IMG/VR virus record: IMGVR_UViG_3300008113_000144
Span: 28,981 to 92,980 of that record
DNA: 64,000 bases
DNA from: a virus
Direction: 5' to 3' (one strand)
Position 1 is the stretch's first letter. Every line of letters starts with the position of its first letter. Shown here one piece after another: positions 30,799-38,899 of the stretch. Below the pieces are notes generated by a model. It saw only the letters and a list, made by a program, of their open reading frames with translations, ran no database searches and had not been told where the DNA came from. A program made the position numbers and the translations under genes.

Positions 30799-31206
30799 TT
30801 ACGGATAGTGAGCAAGGATTTCAACAGTATATTTTATCTGTCCGCCAAACCCAGTAAATGTTGGGTCAACTTCTGCTTTAATTTCTGTTATAACTCCCTT
30901 TCCTCTTGCTACATCTTCCATAACTTTATGGAATTGCTGTTCGATATTTGTTTGATATGGGATAGCAACATTTCTGTGATATGTTCCTATCGTTGAACAT
31001 GTTATTCCATTAGAAACGAGAAGATTATTTGGATGAACATAATTACCAGTTAAAGTAATTCCTGTGTTTGTTAGTTGTGCTGTAGGAATTACAAACTGAT
31101 CTTGTTCTTCTTCAACTTTTTCGGTAGTTTCTTCTATTACTTCTTCTATAGATTCTGGTTTTTCGCCATAAACTTCTTCAAATTTATCAAGTAGTGGGTT
31201 GCTCAT
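30799..31206 (-). CDS. Hypothetical protein (135 aa)
   Basis: Acidic N-terminal helix (E-E-V-I-E-E-T-T-E-K-V-E-E-E near 21-34), then a beta-rich domain with T-G-F-G-G-Q-I-K-Y-T-V near the end. Unrecognised. Just upstream of a terminator-promoter. Confidence 0.65.
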   Translation of the reverse strand: MSNPLLDKFEEVYGEKPESIEEVIEETTEKVEEEQDQFVIPTAQLTNTGITLTGNYVHPNNLLVSNGITCSTIGTYHRNVAIPYQTNIEQQFHKVMEDVARGKGVITEIKAEVDPTFTGFGGQIKYTVEILAHYP

Positions 31207-31546
31207 AATCATCGTCCCATGGTGCTTTATGACTTAATACTCTAGCAATACTTTCATTAAATTGTGGTGGTTCGTTAAGTTTTTCCACAAGATTATCAAA
31301 ATCTTCTTTCGATAATGTAATACGTTCTGGCGGATAAGATCCTTTCCCCCAGAACTCTTCAAACCTATGAACGTAATTCATATGATCCCAACCATGATTG
31401 AGATTCAACCAAAAATCAGCATATCGTTGGTGATCATCCATTCTCCAATAATCATGATTAATAAGACGATACCAATACCAGAAAATTGTATACTTAATCG
31501 GACTAAATCCGATTATCCACTTGTTTAGCCACACTGGAAAGTTCAT
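31187..31546 (-). CDS. Trp/Tyr-rich hypothetical protein (119 aa)
   Basis: Aromatic-rich N-terminal half (I-F-W-Y-W-Y-R-L-I-N-H-D-Y-W near 21-34), possibly membrane-associated. Part of a chain of overlapping genes with unusual Trp content. Unknown. Confidence 0.6.
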   Translation of the reverse strand: MNFPVWLNKWIIGFSPIKYTIFWYWYRLINHDYWRMDDHQRYADFWLNLNHGWDHMNYVHRFEEFWGKGSYPPERITLSKEDFDNLVEKLNEPPQFNESIARVLSHKAPWDDDYEQPTT

Positions 31547-31791
31547 TGTCGATACCAGTTCAAATCACGTTGACGATAAGCAAGGAAATCAAATGAGAAT
31601 GTCAGTTTGTAGATAGTAATTGTAAATCCAAACAAACTTTCTCCTAAAATATTAACTAGAAGAATAGGTCTACATGGCCAATCATTCCAATCAAAGTTAA
31701 ATTGAAACAGATTGAATAAATTTGTACAAAATATGTTCAGATACCATTCATGACCAAAATCATAACAATAAAAGTAATCAAACAATTTCAC
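31543..31791 (-). CDS. Hydrophobic, aromatic-rich protein (82 aa)
   Basis: Phe/Leu/Trp-rich with membrane-like stretches (I-L-L-V-N-I-L-G-E-S-L-F-G-F near 44-57). Coupled on both sides by 4-nt overlaps. Unknown. Confidence 0.6.
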   Translation of the reverse strand: MKLFDYFYCYDFGHEWYLNIFCTNLFNLFQFNFDWNDWPCRPILLVNILGESLFGFTITIYKLTFSFDFLAYRQRDLNWYRQ

Positions 31792-31994
31792 GGCAAGTTC
31801 TCCAGTTCTTTGGATAATCTCATCATATCACCCTTGTCGATCACTGTCAAGTTGTCCAGTCTTGCTGCTGTCATGGTCTTGACATGTTCCATGGTTTTAC
31901 GAATAATAGCAGCGACCAGCTTTTGCTCTGTATCTGCCCAAGTGTTTCTTTCATTCCACACTTGTTCCATTAGTTTTTGTGCTCTTTCTGTCAT
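31788..31994 (-). CDS. Helical hypothetical protein (68 aa)
   Basis: M-T-E-R-A-Q-K-L-M-E-Q-V-W-N-E. All-helical, mixed charge. Coupled operon member. Confidence 0.65.
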   Translation of the reverse strand: MTERAQKLMEQVWNERNTWADTEQKLVAAIIRKTMEHVKTMTAARLDNLTVIDKGDMMRLSKELENLP

Positions 31995-32236
31995 TGGTCA
32001 CATAAGTCCATAGGTGGATAATAGGTTCTGGTATCTCCAGTTTCGGATGTCATCTTATCATTCATCTCAAACCATGTCAAGTTAAGCATATACCAGAACG
32101 TTGCCCAATATCCATCATACCATGTCAGACCATCACCTTCGTCAGCATAATGTGCCCACTCAACTGTATCAGTTGGCAGCGACATCCAATGCTTCCAATA
32201 ATCAAAAATGAGTGTAGTATGTTTGAGTGTTTCCAT
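31991..32236 (-). CDS. Trp-rich hypothetical protein (81 aa)
   Basis: W-Y-D-G-Y-W-A-T-F-W-Y-M-L near residue 39. Similar in composition to the 119- and 62-residue proteins in the same operon, which may be relatives. Unknown. Confidence 0.6.
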   Translation of the reverse strand: METLKHTTLIFDYWKHWMSLPTDTVEWAHYADEGDGLTWYDGYWATFWYMLNLTWFEMNDKMTSETGDTRTYYPPMDLCDQ

Positions 32237-32390
32237 AATTAAGATAATGCCAAAAAAGTTTTCTCATTCTATCTTCATTTGGGTATCCATCAAGATGGTT
32301 CCACATATGATTTCTCCAAGAATATACACAATACTCAAAGAGATAGAGTGATGTCCAGATAGTCCATTTCTTCCAAGTATCTTTTGTCAC
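32202..32390 (-). CDS. Trp-rich small protein (62 aa)
   Basis: W-K-K-W-T-I-W-T-S-L-Y-L-F-E-Y near residue 6. Overlaps the next gene by 35 nt. Unknown. Confidence 0.55.
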   Translation of the reverse strand: MTKDTWKKWTIWTSLYLFEYCVYSWRNHMWNHLDGYPNEDRMRKLFWHYLNYGNTQTYYTHF

Positions 32391-32683
32391 TTGAGAACCT
32401 CATCAACATCAACAACACCATAACCATCAATACCAAGTTTAAACCTTACAAAATCAGTAAGGTCTGTAGCATCTTGTTCATAAACACAGTACCCACCATT
32501 ACTATCACTTTCAGTGTAGTTGGTGAAATAATCGTCAAATGCTACCATAATGGCAAGAGCACGAGACTGATCATGTTCTGTAATGGTCTTATGTGGATGT
32601 GCCACAATACGAGTGATACAATCAAACAACTCTTCACGGGTGTAAGAAAATGCTTTTGCTTCTTCGTTGAGTTTGTAAGTCAT
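32387..32683 (-). CDS. Acidic hypothetical protein (98 aa)
   Basis: E-E-L-F-D-C-I-T-R-I-V-A-H-P-H near residue 17, an acidic Y-T-E-S-D-S-N-G-G-Y turn near 56, and a V-V-D-V-D-E-V end. 4-nt overlaps with both neighbours. Confidence 0.65.
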   Translation of the reverse strand: MTYKLNEEAKAFSYTREELFDCITRIVAHPHKTITEHDQSRALAIMVAFDDYFTNYTESDSNGGYCVYEQDATDLTDFVRFKLGIDGYGVVDVDEVLK

Positions 32684-32865
32684 AGATCATACGGGTGTTG
32701 AGGGTCTCTGGTCCAAAGTTTAGTATATACTAGCCATTTTTCTTGTTTGCTGTCCATTTCAGCAGTCCAGTGGATACCATTCTCATCAATAGCATCAAGG
32801 TAATGAATACCTTTACGGTCATCAATTACACGGGTAACAGTTATAAACTTTACTTTTTCAACCAT
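32680..32865 (-). CDS. Hypothetical protein (61 aa)
   Basis: M-V-E-K-V-K-F-I-T-V-T-R-V-I-D beta start. The chosen ATG overlaps the upstream gene by 8 nt, and an upstream start would extend into it. Unknown. Confidence 0.6.
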   Translation of the reverse strand: MVEKVKFITVTRVIDDRKGIHYLDAIDENGIHWTAEMDSKQEKWLVYTKLWTRDPQHPYDL

Positions 32866-33049
32866 CCTTCCACTCCTCGTAGCGTGTTCGGATTCTACCA
32901 TCATTCACAAAAACATTCAAGTGCCCTGTGCTACCATTCTCAAAATAGAATGCCATCCACACATGATGCCCTTCATCCATCACCTCATAATGATATGCTT
33001 TGATGTTATCAAGCAGAAACTCATCAGGGTCGTAGAGTTCTTTATCCAT
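32858..33049 (-). CDS. Hypothetical protein (63 aa)
   Basis: M-D-K-E-L-Y-D-P-D-E-F-L-L-D-N then V-W-M-A-F-Y-F-E-N-G near residue 30. Small alpha/beta pattern. Unknown. Confidence 0.65.
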   Translation of the reverse strand: MDKELYDPDEFLLDNIKAYHYEVMDEGHHVWMAFYFENGSTGHLNVFVNDGRIRTRYEEWKDG

Positions 33050-33051
33050 GA

Positions 33052-33825
33052 TTAAGAGAAGTTGTAGTGAACACGAGTGTGGAAATCTTTGTAGCAACTC
33101 TTATTAGAGAGCTTCATCATCACAGGAGGAATGTAGTATGAATATTCACTGAAGAAATCTTCTTTACTGAGGAATCTGAGACCATGAAGATGCCAAGTGC
33201 CAAACTGCTCATGGAATGCTCTCACAGCACGATATTCTTTGGTTGTACAAGAAACATACCTATTGGTAGATGTTTCAAAATCTTCAGGATGACCAGGATT
33301 CGCCTGTGTCATCATAATACACACGGTTTGACCTTCACCTGTGCCGAAGTATTCGGAAACCATATACACCCAATGCTCATCCACTGGGAATACATCACGT
33401 TGATACTTCTGCTCGTATTCTTTCATACAAGCATCGGCAACCAGTTGAAAGTTTTCTTTCTTCTTTGCTTGTAGTTCTTCAATCAGTTCTTCATGTTCAA
33501 TTTTACGAAGTTCTTTGAGAGCATCGGAATACTTATCAATACCAGCAATAGCAGTTCTCACAGCATCCATTCGTTCCTCCTTTTCAATATCAGCAAGTTC
33601 TTTTAGAGCATCGCTATTTTCAGCATACAGTTTTTCTACTGCTTCCCATGCTTTTTTGTTTGCTTCCTCTCGCTTTGCTGCTTCTTCAAGCATTTCTTCG
33701 TGTGTCATAAATCCATCGTATTGTGTGTTTAACCAAGGAGTATCATCTTTTTTTGAAGCCCAGCCTAAATTTGGCCATGTATCACGGTAGATTTCGTTGA
33801 GTTTCTCGTTGTCATAGATCATCAT
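33052..33825 (-). CDS. Coiled-coil protein with internal duplication (257 aa)
   Basis: Residues about 40-135 are a charged coiled coil in which S-D-A-L-K-E-L-x-x-I-E-x-E-E occurs twice (near 71 and 99). The C-terminal part is globular, with G-E-G-Q-T-V-C-I-M-M near 162. No family recognised. Confidence 0.65.
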   Translation of the reverse strand: MMIYDNEKLNEIYRDTWPNLGWASKKDDTPWLNTQYDGFMTHEEMLEEAAKREEANKKAWEAVEKLYAENSDALKELADIEKEERMDAVRTAIAGIDKYSDALKELRKIEHEELIEELQAKKKENFQLVADACMKEYEQKYQRDVFPVDEHWVYMVSEYFGTGEGQTVCIMMTQANPGHPEDFETSTNRYVSCTTKEYRAVRAFHEQFGTWHLHGLRFLSKEDFFSEYSYYIPPVMMKLSNKSCYKDFHTRVHYNFS

Positions 33826-34189
33826 CTAACTCCACATCTTTTACAAGATCTTTAAGACGATCAAAGAAATCTTCATCAAGCGGAATCAGTTTTTCTTCGC
33901 CACGATCAATACGATCACACATTTCCATCAAATCTTCAAGGAAGAATTTAGGATAGCATTCATCTTCTCCAAGAGATACCCAAAACCATTCATAACATTC
34001 TGTAAAAGGATCGTCAGTGTGAAGTAAAGTATAATCTTTGAAATTATCTGTCATGAGATCACGCCAAATTCGGAATGCTCCATGAATACTTTGCCATCCA
34101 GTCATCCAACAGTGACCAATCCAATACTCCCACCAATTCATTGTGGTTTTCTTAGATGCTGTTCCTTTTACAGATTTTGAAAATGTCAT
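33812..34189 (-). CDS. Hypothetical protein (125 aa)
   Basis: Starts M-T-F-S-K-S-V-K-G-T-A-S-K-K. W-W-E-Y-W-I-G-H-C-W-M near 18-28 and an acidic C-terminus. Possibly M-N-W-W-E-Y (residue 17) is the true start. Overlaps both neighbours. Confidence 0.6.
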   Translation of the reverse strand: MTFSKSVKGTASKKTTMNWWEYWIGHCWMTGWQSIHGAFRIWRDLMTDNFKDYTLLHTDDPFTECYEWFWVSLGEDECYPKFFLEDLMEMCDRIDRGEEKLIPLDEDFFDRLKDLVKDVELDDDL

Positions 34190-34413
34190 AGAAGATCGGA
34201 AATAATCAAGTTAACTTCTTCGATAATCTCTTCTTTGAGTTTATCGTAATCAGATTTGGGTGCCTCGCTGGTTTCTTCTTTTTCTTTTGATTTGGCAGCG
34301 TATTCAAGTTGAACAATCGTTGCTTGGAGAGTGATAATTTTGCTCTCAAGATCTCGTAAATGCTGCTCCAGGGGAACACAAGAACCAGAGTTGGTGTTGA
34401 CAGTAATTTCCAT
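34186..34413 (-). CDS. Coiled-coil protein (75 aa)
   Basis: Heptads in L-E-S-K-I-I-T-L-Q-A-T-I-V-Q-L-E (about 22-37), then a charged linker and another helix. Unknown. Confidence 0.65.
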   Translation of the reverse strand: MEITVNTNSGSCVPLEQHLRDLESKIITLQATIVQLEYAAKSKEKEETSEAPKSDYDKLKEEIIEEVNLIISDLL

Positions 34414-34431
34414 GATAAAGATTAATAAGAG

Positions 34432-34581
34432 TCAGTTCTTGGCGAGTTCAATGTAGAGCTTTTCGTATTTCATTTCAAGAAGCTCTACCATGTCATAATC
34501 ATCATACTCCTCCAATTCATTCAAAAGTTCCTTGGTGGTTGCCAATGAATTAAGGAGTTTTATCACTTTTAAATGTGTCAT
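34432..34581 (-). CDS. Helical hypothetical protein (49 aa)
   Basis: M-T-H-L-K-V-I-K-L-L-N-S-L-A-T-T. Acidic centre. TAATG overlap with the previous gene indicates coupling. Confidence 0.6.
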   Translation of the reverse strand: MTHLKVIKLLNSLATTKELLNELEEYDDYDMVELLEMKYEKLYIELAKN

Positions 34582-34763
34582 TAGTCAGACGCTCTCCAAC
34601 TTCTTGCTAGTGGTGAGGACTGATACTCTTCAACTGCTTGGAGAATCATGTGAGCAGATTCTAAAGCATCTGCTTCATCCCAGCCATCATCTTGCTGCCC
34701 ACTAATATAATAAGCATACAGATGATCTTTAATCACGTCCATCAGTCGGTCATACTTGGTCAT
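34581..34763 (-). CDS. Acidic hypothetical protein (60 aa)
   Basis: M-T-K-Y-D-R-L-M-D-V-I-K-D-H-L-Y. Helical. Leader with TAGTTCAAAC behind a strong promoter. Unknown. Confidence 0.65.
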   Translation of the reverse strand: MTKYDRLMDVIKDHLYAYYISGQQDDGWDEADALESAHMILQAVEEYQSSPLARSWRASD

Positions 34764-34785
34764 GAGATCGGTTTGAACTACAGTC

Positions 34786-34814
34786 AGTATAGGGGCTCAG
34801 GCGTCGTCTGTCAA
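34786..34814 (-). promoter_or_regulatory. Sigma70-like promoter
   Basis: TTGACA, 17-bp spacer, TATACT, followed by the shared GACTGTAGTTCAAAC leader. The -35 overlaps the end of the upstream gene. Confidence 0.75.
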
Positions 34815-35054
34815 GCGGTCTGTGTTGATCTTAAGATCTTTTTCCAGTTGCCTGGTCATCCTCTCAACACGCCACTTGAGAGTCCAGCGTGGGATTGGGT
34901 TGATAGGGTGAAACCTGACAATCCACCATGCTCTCTTGAGTTGAACTCCAGCATAGCGAACCATCAGGTCAATGAATATAGCTACATTTTTATCTACTAC
35001 CATCATATAAGCAATGATAGCAAAAATAGCAAATATTAGGTAGTAGTAAGTCAT
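34797..35054 (-). CDS. Conserved cyanophage membrane protein (85 aa)
   Basis: N-terminal membrane helix (Y-L-I-F-A-I-F-A-I-I-A-Y-M, about 5-17), then a basic W-W-I-V-R-F-H-P-I-N-P-I segment. Recurrent in cyanophages, role unknown. Confidence 0.7.
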   Translation of the reverse strand: MTYYYLIFAIFAIIAYMMVVDKNVAIFIDLMVRYAGVQLKRAWWIVRFHPINPIPRWTLKWRVERMTRQLEKDLKINTDRLTDDA

Positions 35055-35055
35055 G

Positions 35056-35481
35056 TTATCTATTATAGAAACGCCTATCGAATTTATCTTTCATCAAAGA
35101 TGATATATTTTCAAATCTTAACTGACACACATTTATCCATGATTGAATGTCTGAAAGATACTGATTAATGTCAGCAGAATTATCAATATACCATTGATTA
35201 GATTCTTGAATATCAAAATATGATATATTATTTTTCGTAAATATTAGATTTAGTTCTGAAGTATAGTATATTTTACGATAACGATAATCAATAAATTGGG
35301 TAAAGTTATCAATTAAAATACCTGTTTCTACTGCCAATCTCAACCCCGTTAAATGATTAACAATAGCAGTACAATTGGTCTCAACTATTTTATCATAACC
35401 AGTATAGTTATACCCATTAATAGCAGATTCTAAATCTCGGGAAAATCTTTCTAATTTTTGTAATCCTTCTATTAGGGTCAT
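35056..35481 (-). CDS. Hypothetical protein (141 aa)
   Basis: A helical protein with many Tyr/Asn residues, unrecognised. AT-rich. One-base spacer to the membrane protein gene. Confidence 0.6.
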   Translation of the reverse strand: MTLIEGLQKLERFSRDLESAINGYNYTGYDKIVETNCTAIVNHLTGLRLAVETGILIDNFTQFIDYRYRKIYYTSELNLIFTKNNISYFDIQESNQWYIDNSADINQYLSDIQSWINVCQLRFENISSLMKDKFDRRFYNR

Positions 35482-35496
35482 CGTGGTCTTTTTTTA

Positions 35497-35655
35497 TTAT
35501 TTATTTTGAGAACCAACCTTTTTCATTTCTATAGAACAATCATTACAAAAATAAGAAAATCCAGTTTTAAAGGACTTTACGATTTGATAATGATCTTTAT
35601 TCAGGGGTTTTTCTACCCCACACCGAGAACAATGCCTACTTGTTGTCGTAGTCAA
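35497..35655 (-). CDS. Small zinc-finger protein (about 52 aa)
   Basis: C-S-R-C-G-V-E-K-P-L and F-C-N-D-C form two Cys pairs, a treble-clef-like finger often attached to phage HNH proteins. No ATG lies at the right place. I use an in-frame TTG that gives a short overlap with the upstream gene, while the frame is open further up. Confidence 0.5.
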   Translation of the reverse strand: MTTTTSRHCSRCGVEKPLNKDHYQIVKSFKTGFSYFCNDCSIEMKKVGSQNK

Positions 35656-35836
35656 GTTGTTCCCAGTCTCCCCGTTCTTTTTTACGGAGACTCTTAAGTT
35701 CTTTATAAAGTTTTTTAATTTCTTGATAAGCATCTTCAGGACTCATTTTGTCGGCAATTTCAAGACCAGCGATTAAACCTACTTTATCGCCAAAGCGAGC
35801 TAGTGCTCGTTCAAATTCTGTTAAGCTTTCGTACAT
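35636..35836 (-). CDS. Helical hypothetical protein (66 aa)
   Basis: M-Y-E-S-L-T-E-F-E-R-A-L-A-R-F-G-D-K. Ends with a charged helix. It follows the methyltransferase gene by 10 bp and is probably in the same transcript. A TTG two codons earlier is an alternative start. Confidence 0.65.
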   Translation of the reverse strand: MYESLTEFERALARFGDKVGLIAGLEIADKMSPEDAYQEIKKLYKELKSLRKKERGDWEQLDYDNK

Positions 35837-35846
35837 AGGCAACCTG

Positions 35847-36686
35847 TCAGTTCATAAACGATTCTAGCACACTTTTGGGTTTTGGCTTTGGATGTTCTGG
35901 TTTCTTAACAATGATCAGCTCAGTCTTGTCATACCTCTTGGTTCCTGACATTTGATATGGAAATGTGAGATACCTAAATTCAGTCCACCCTTCATACAAG
36001 TTACGAACACTTTCGCTGTTGTCATAAGACATCACAAAGCCACCACGATGAGACTTTAGAATCCTAGCAAATTCTTCGTGATCAAATGTTTTGTGTAGCT
36101 CGCCATCCTTTCCATAATAATGACTCACAGTTTCGTAATATGGCGGATCAAGGTACATGAAATCATCTACATGCTTAGGAATAGTGTCGAAACAACTACC
36201 GTAGCTGAAGCTGAAGTTAGGATTGTAGAATTTCCTGAGCTTTTCAATGCCAACAAGACGAAACTCAGCACGAGAACGTACAGTAGAACAACCGATCTTG
36301 CCGCTGTAAGACCCTTTAATAGCAATATAAAATGCCCAAGCACGAGTAAACTTATCCTCGTGATCGAGCAGTGGCAAGAAAGATTTGTAGTGGTCACTAT
36401 CTTTTAATGGATAGTGCTTGGAAACCTCAGCAGCAATACGATCGCCGCCCTCGGTAGTCAGAATTTCCCAGAAATCAGCAAGAGAACGGAAAATATCGTA
36501 TGCTTGTACCTTGATTCCTTGGGACGCTAAAAGCATTTCTACAGAACCACCACCAAGGAAAGGAGAAACAACATAATCTACACCAGGATAAACATCCTTG
36601 ATGATGTCAATAATTTCATTCTTCATCCTGTTCTTGCCACCAGCGTAGCGATACAGGGAATGGTTGGTCACTTTAGATGGGGCCAT
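35847..36686 (-). CDS. dam: D12-class DNA adenine methyltransferase (279 aa)
   Basis: N6-adenine methyltransferase of the Dam/D12 class. Y-A-G-G-K-N-R-M (14-21) is the N-terminal AdoMet-contact motif, P-F-L-G-G-G-S (42-48) is motif I, and D-P-P-Y-Y (180-184) is the catalytic motif. It would methylate adenine in a short target. The start overlaps the HNH gene by 19 nt. It could protect phage DNA from the neighbouring nuclease, or from host enzymes. Confidence 0.92.
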   Translation of the reverse strand: MAPSKVTNHSLYRYAGGKNRMKNEIIDIIKDVYPGVDYVVSPFLGGGSVEMLLASQGIKVQAYDIFRSLADFWEILTTEGGDRIAAEVSKHYPLKDSDHYKSFLPLLDHEDKFTRAWAFYIAIKGSYSGKIGCSTVRSRAEFRLVGIEKLRKFYNPNFSFSYGSCFDTIPKHVDDFMYLDPPYYETVSHYYGKDGELHKTFDHEEFARILKSHRGGFVMSYDNSESVRNLYEGWTEFRYLTFPYQMSGTKRYDKTELIIVKKPEHPKPKPKSVLESFMN

Positions 36687-37654
36687 GAATAGTTGTTCCG
36701 AACGATACTGTTGTAAAACTTTTCCCTATTATAACCTGGATTGATGTGGTTTGACAACTCAATGATCTCCATGTTAAACAGGGCGTAGTCCTCACGCTGG
36801 ATTTGACCGTTGAGGTAGTTGCTCCTAAACAGTCTAGCACACTGGTAGATGTCCCGTGCTAGGTCAGGATCACCGAACAAGTGCTCGGCAGCAATCGTGT
36901 TGAGGATGTCCACATAGTTGCCCTGGGTGCCGCCAGCCCGCTTGATACCAGAAGTCTTGAGGATACGAAACTCACTCAGCGAAGACATACCAATGTTACG
37001 CCACACATACTTGTCGTATTTGGTGGTGGTACGAGTGAGCCAATACTGACACAGTTCATGCTCGCTCATCGAAAGAATCTCAGCTTTCATCTTATGATTA
37101 CGCTTCACAGCGTCCTTCATAGATTTATACCAGATGTTGTATTCCATTTCGCCCATTTCATAGCGACGCTCACAGCGTTCTATAAAGTTCTTAGCAGACT
37201 GCTTTTTGTTTTCGTTAATGTTAGCGAGAACAAGCACAATATTCTCTGGACGATCCCCAGCAGTAGGATCAATATGCTCTACCTGGAAATCTAGAATGTG
37301 GTACGGACCATCGCCACTGTAGGCACAGCAACGGTCCTGATTCAAATACATCTGTGTGATCATGATGCCCCTGGCTTCTGTAGGATTAGCACCAGGAGCA
37401 CCGATAGTATCGGTAGCGGGATCGTAGTATCCAGCCAGAAGTTGCTGTCCAGACTTACGAATATCTGTCTGCTCTTCTTTAGTGAAGGTGGCATATGCTT
37501 GAGCAGCAGACTCCCAAGAAAAATCATTGATCTTTGCTTGAGCAATAATAGCTTCAGCATGACCAGTAATAAGATCTTTACGAGCGATCACACCTTCAAG
37601 TTGTTTGAAGGTGAGTAGCTGATCCTTGTAATCAATTGAACGTTTGAGAGTCAT
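36668..37654 (-). CDS. HNH endonuclease (328 aa)
   Basis: HNH nuclease domain at about residues 108-152: C-C-A-Y-S-G-D-G start, E-H-I-D-P (126-130, catalytic His127), N138, and N-I-N-E-N-K-K-Q (145-152). The flanking helices are unfamiliar and longer than in simple homing endonucleases. Position between a DEAH helicase (4-nt overlap) and an adenine methyltransferase (19-nt overlap) suggests the cutting subunit of a helicase-guided system. Confidence 0.87.
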   Translation of the reverse strand: MTLKRSIDYKDQLLTFKQLEGVIARKDLITGHAEAIIAQAKINDFSWESAAQAYATFTKEEQTDIRKSGQQLLAGYYDPATDTIGAPGANPTEARGIMITQMYLNQDRCCAYSGDGPYHILDFQVEHIDPTAGDRPENIVLVLANINENKKQSAKNFIERCERRYEMGEMEYNIWYKSMKDAVKRNHKMKAEILSMSEHELCQYWLTRTTTKYDKYVWRNIGMSSLSEFRILKTSGIKRAGGTQGNYVDILNTIAAEHLFGDPDLARDIYQCARLFRSNYLNGQIQREDYALFNMEIIELSNHINPGYNREKFYNSIVRNNYSWPHLK

Positions 37655-38877
37655 CGTACATCAATGGCGGGTTGACCTTTAACAAAAATGGTGTCTACGA
37701 CTTCTTCCAGACGACGCTGGGTTTTCTTGCCGTAGTTCTTGAAGACAGGCACAGTCACGAAACCAGTGGACTTTCGGTACATGGCGAAGTTTCCTGCCTC
37801 AATCTTACCACAGGCAACGTCACGGGCGTCATCCTTGTTAAGACGGATAACACGACCGATGGTTTGTGCCATTTCCACAATTGGCAGGTTACGAAGCAGA
37901 ATGGTATGAGTCAGACCGTGAACGTTGATGCCTTCAGACAAAATGCTGTAGTGGAAGATGATGAACTTACGCTCAGGATCTTGACCCCAAGCGTTGAAGG
38001 TGTCGAAGAATGTCTCACGATCGACTTTAGTTTGATTCACATAAGCACCGAACTTGCTGGTAATATGGAGAACATCAAAACCACGCTCAGCGAGCTGTGT
38101 CAGGACTTTGGTGCTAGACAGCATCTGCCACAATACTTTGCTGCTAGGAGCAGCCACAAGCACCTTCTGGGCGTTCCTAGCGTCCAGTCCGTCGATCATG
38201 TCGATGAGGGTGCTAGCGTCGTTGTCAGCAGCACTGAGACCCTTCTGGCGTTCATAATCTACTTCATGAACTTGAATAGTTGGAGGAAGAATATTGCCTT
38301 GCTCAACAAGCTCAGGAGCAGAAATGTTAGAGATAATCTGACCAAACACAATCTTGTTGTTCATGCCAGTGCCAAGCGAAGAACGACGATGCTTGGGGGT
38401 AGCAGTGAAGTAATAGTAATTGGTAGCATTACACTCAGCAACGGAACTGAAGAAATCAGTACGAGTAGCGTTGTGTGCTTCGTCGTAATAAGCCACATCA
38501 ATATTGATTTCAGACTCGTTCACACGACGAAGAGAGTTGTACGTCGTAAAGATCAGCTTATGATTATCTACAATCTCATCCCAAGCAGCAATCACATCAG
38601 GCTTGGTAGTGCTCTTGTGGTGGCTTTCGCCACTGTGAACATGAAGAACGTTAGCAAAATCAATGTGCTCAAGAAACTCACTGGACAGTTGCTCTGCCAG
38701 GAGAATACGTGGAGCACACACAACAATGGTCAATGGTCTGCTAGATTCGTTCATCCGACGAATAGCATCAAAAATCATGATGAGAGTCTTGCCAGCTCCA
38801 GTCGGAGCGATGATCTGCCCAAACTGGTGCTTTTTGAGAGCGGCAAGACTCTGCTCTTGTTGGGGGCGGAGTTTCAT
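37651..38877 (-). CDS. DEAH-box SF2 helicase (408 aa)
   Basis: Superfamily 2 helicase of the restriction-enzyme type: Q-like start, Walker A A-P-T-G-A-G-K-T (24-31), D-E-A-H (132-135), F-T-A-T-P (motif III area, near 157), and Q-T-I-G-R-V-I-R (motif VI, about 335-345). Both RecA-like domains are present and nothing else. Such proteins move along or remodel DNA. First gene of a three-gene operon. Confidence 0.9.
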   Translation of the reverse strand: MKLRPQQEQSLAALKKHQFGQIIAPTGAGKTLIMIFDAIRRMNESSRPLTIVVCAPRILLAEQLSSEFLEHIDFANVLHVHSGESHHKSTTKPDVIAAWDEIVDNHKLIFTTYNSLRRVNESEINIDVAYYDEAHNATRTDFFSSVAECNATNYYYFTATPKHRRSSLGTGMNNKIVFGQIISNISAPELVEQGNILPPTIQVHEVDYERQKGLSAADNDASTLIDMIDGLDARNAQKVLVAAPSSKVLWQMLSSTKVLTQLAERGFDVLHITSKFGAYVNQTKVDRETFFDTFNAWGQDPERKFIIFHYSILSEGINVHGLTHTILLRNLPIVEMAQTIGRVIRLNKDDARDVACGKIEAGNFAMYRKSTGFVTVPVFKNYGKKTQRRLEEVVDTIFVKGQPAIDVR

Positions 38878-38899
38878 GGCAAATCAGGTCAATAAAGAT

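Noticed and set aside
37672-38895. 407-codon open frame on the plus strand
   Set aside because: It lies fully antisense to the well-supported helicase gene and its translation shows no domain. It is a shadow of the helicase reading frame.
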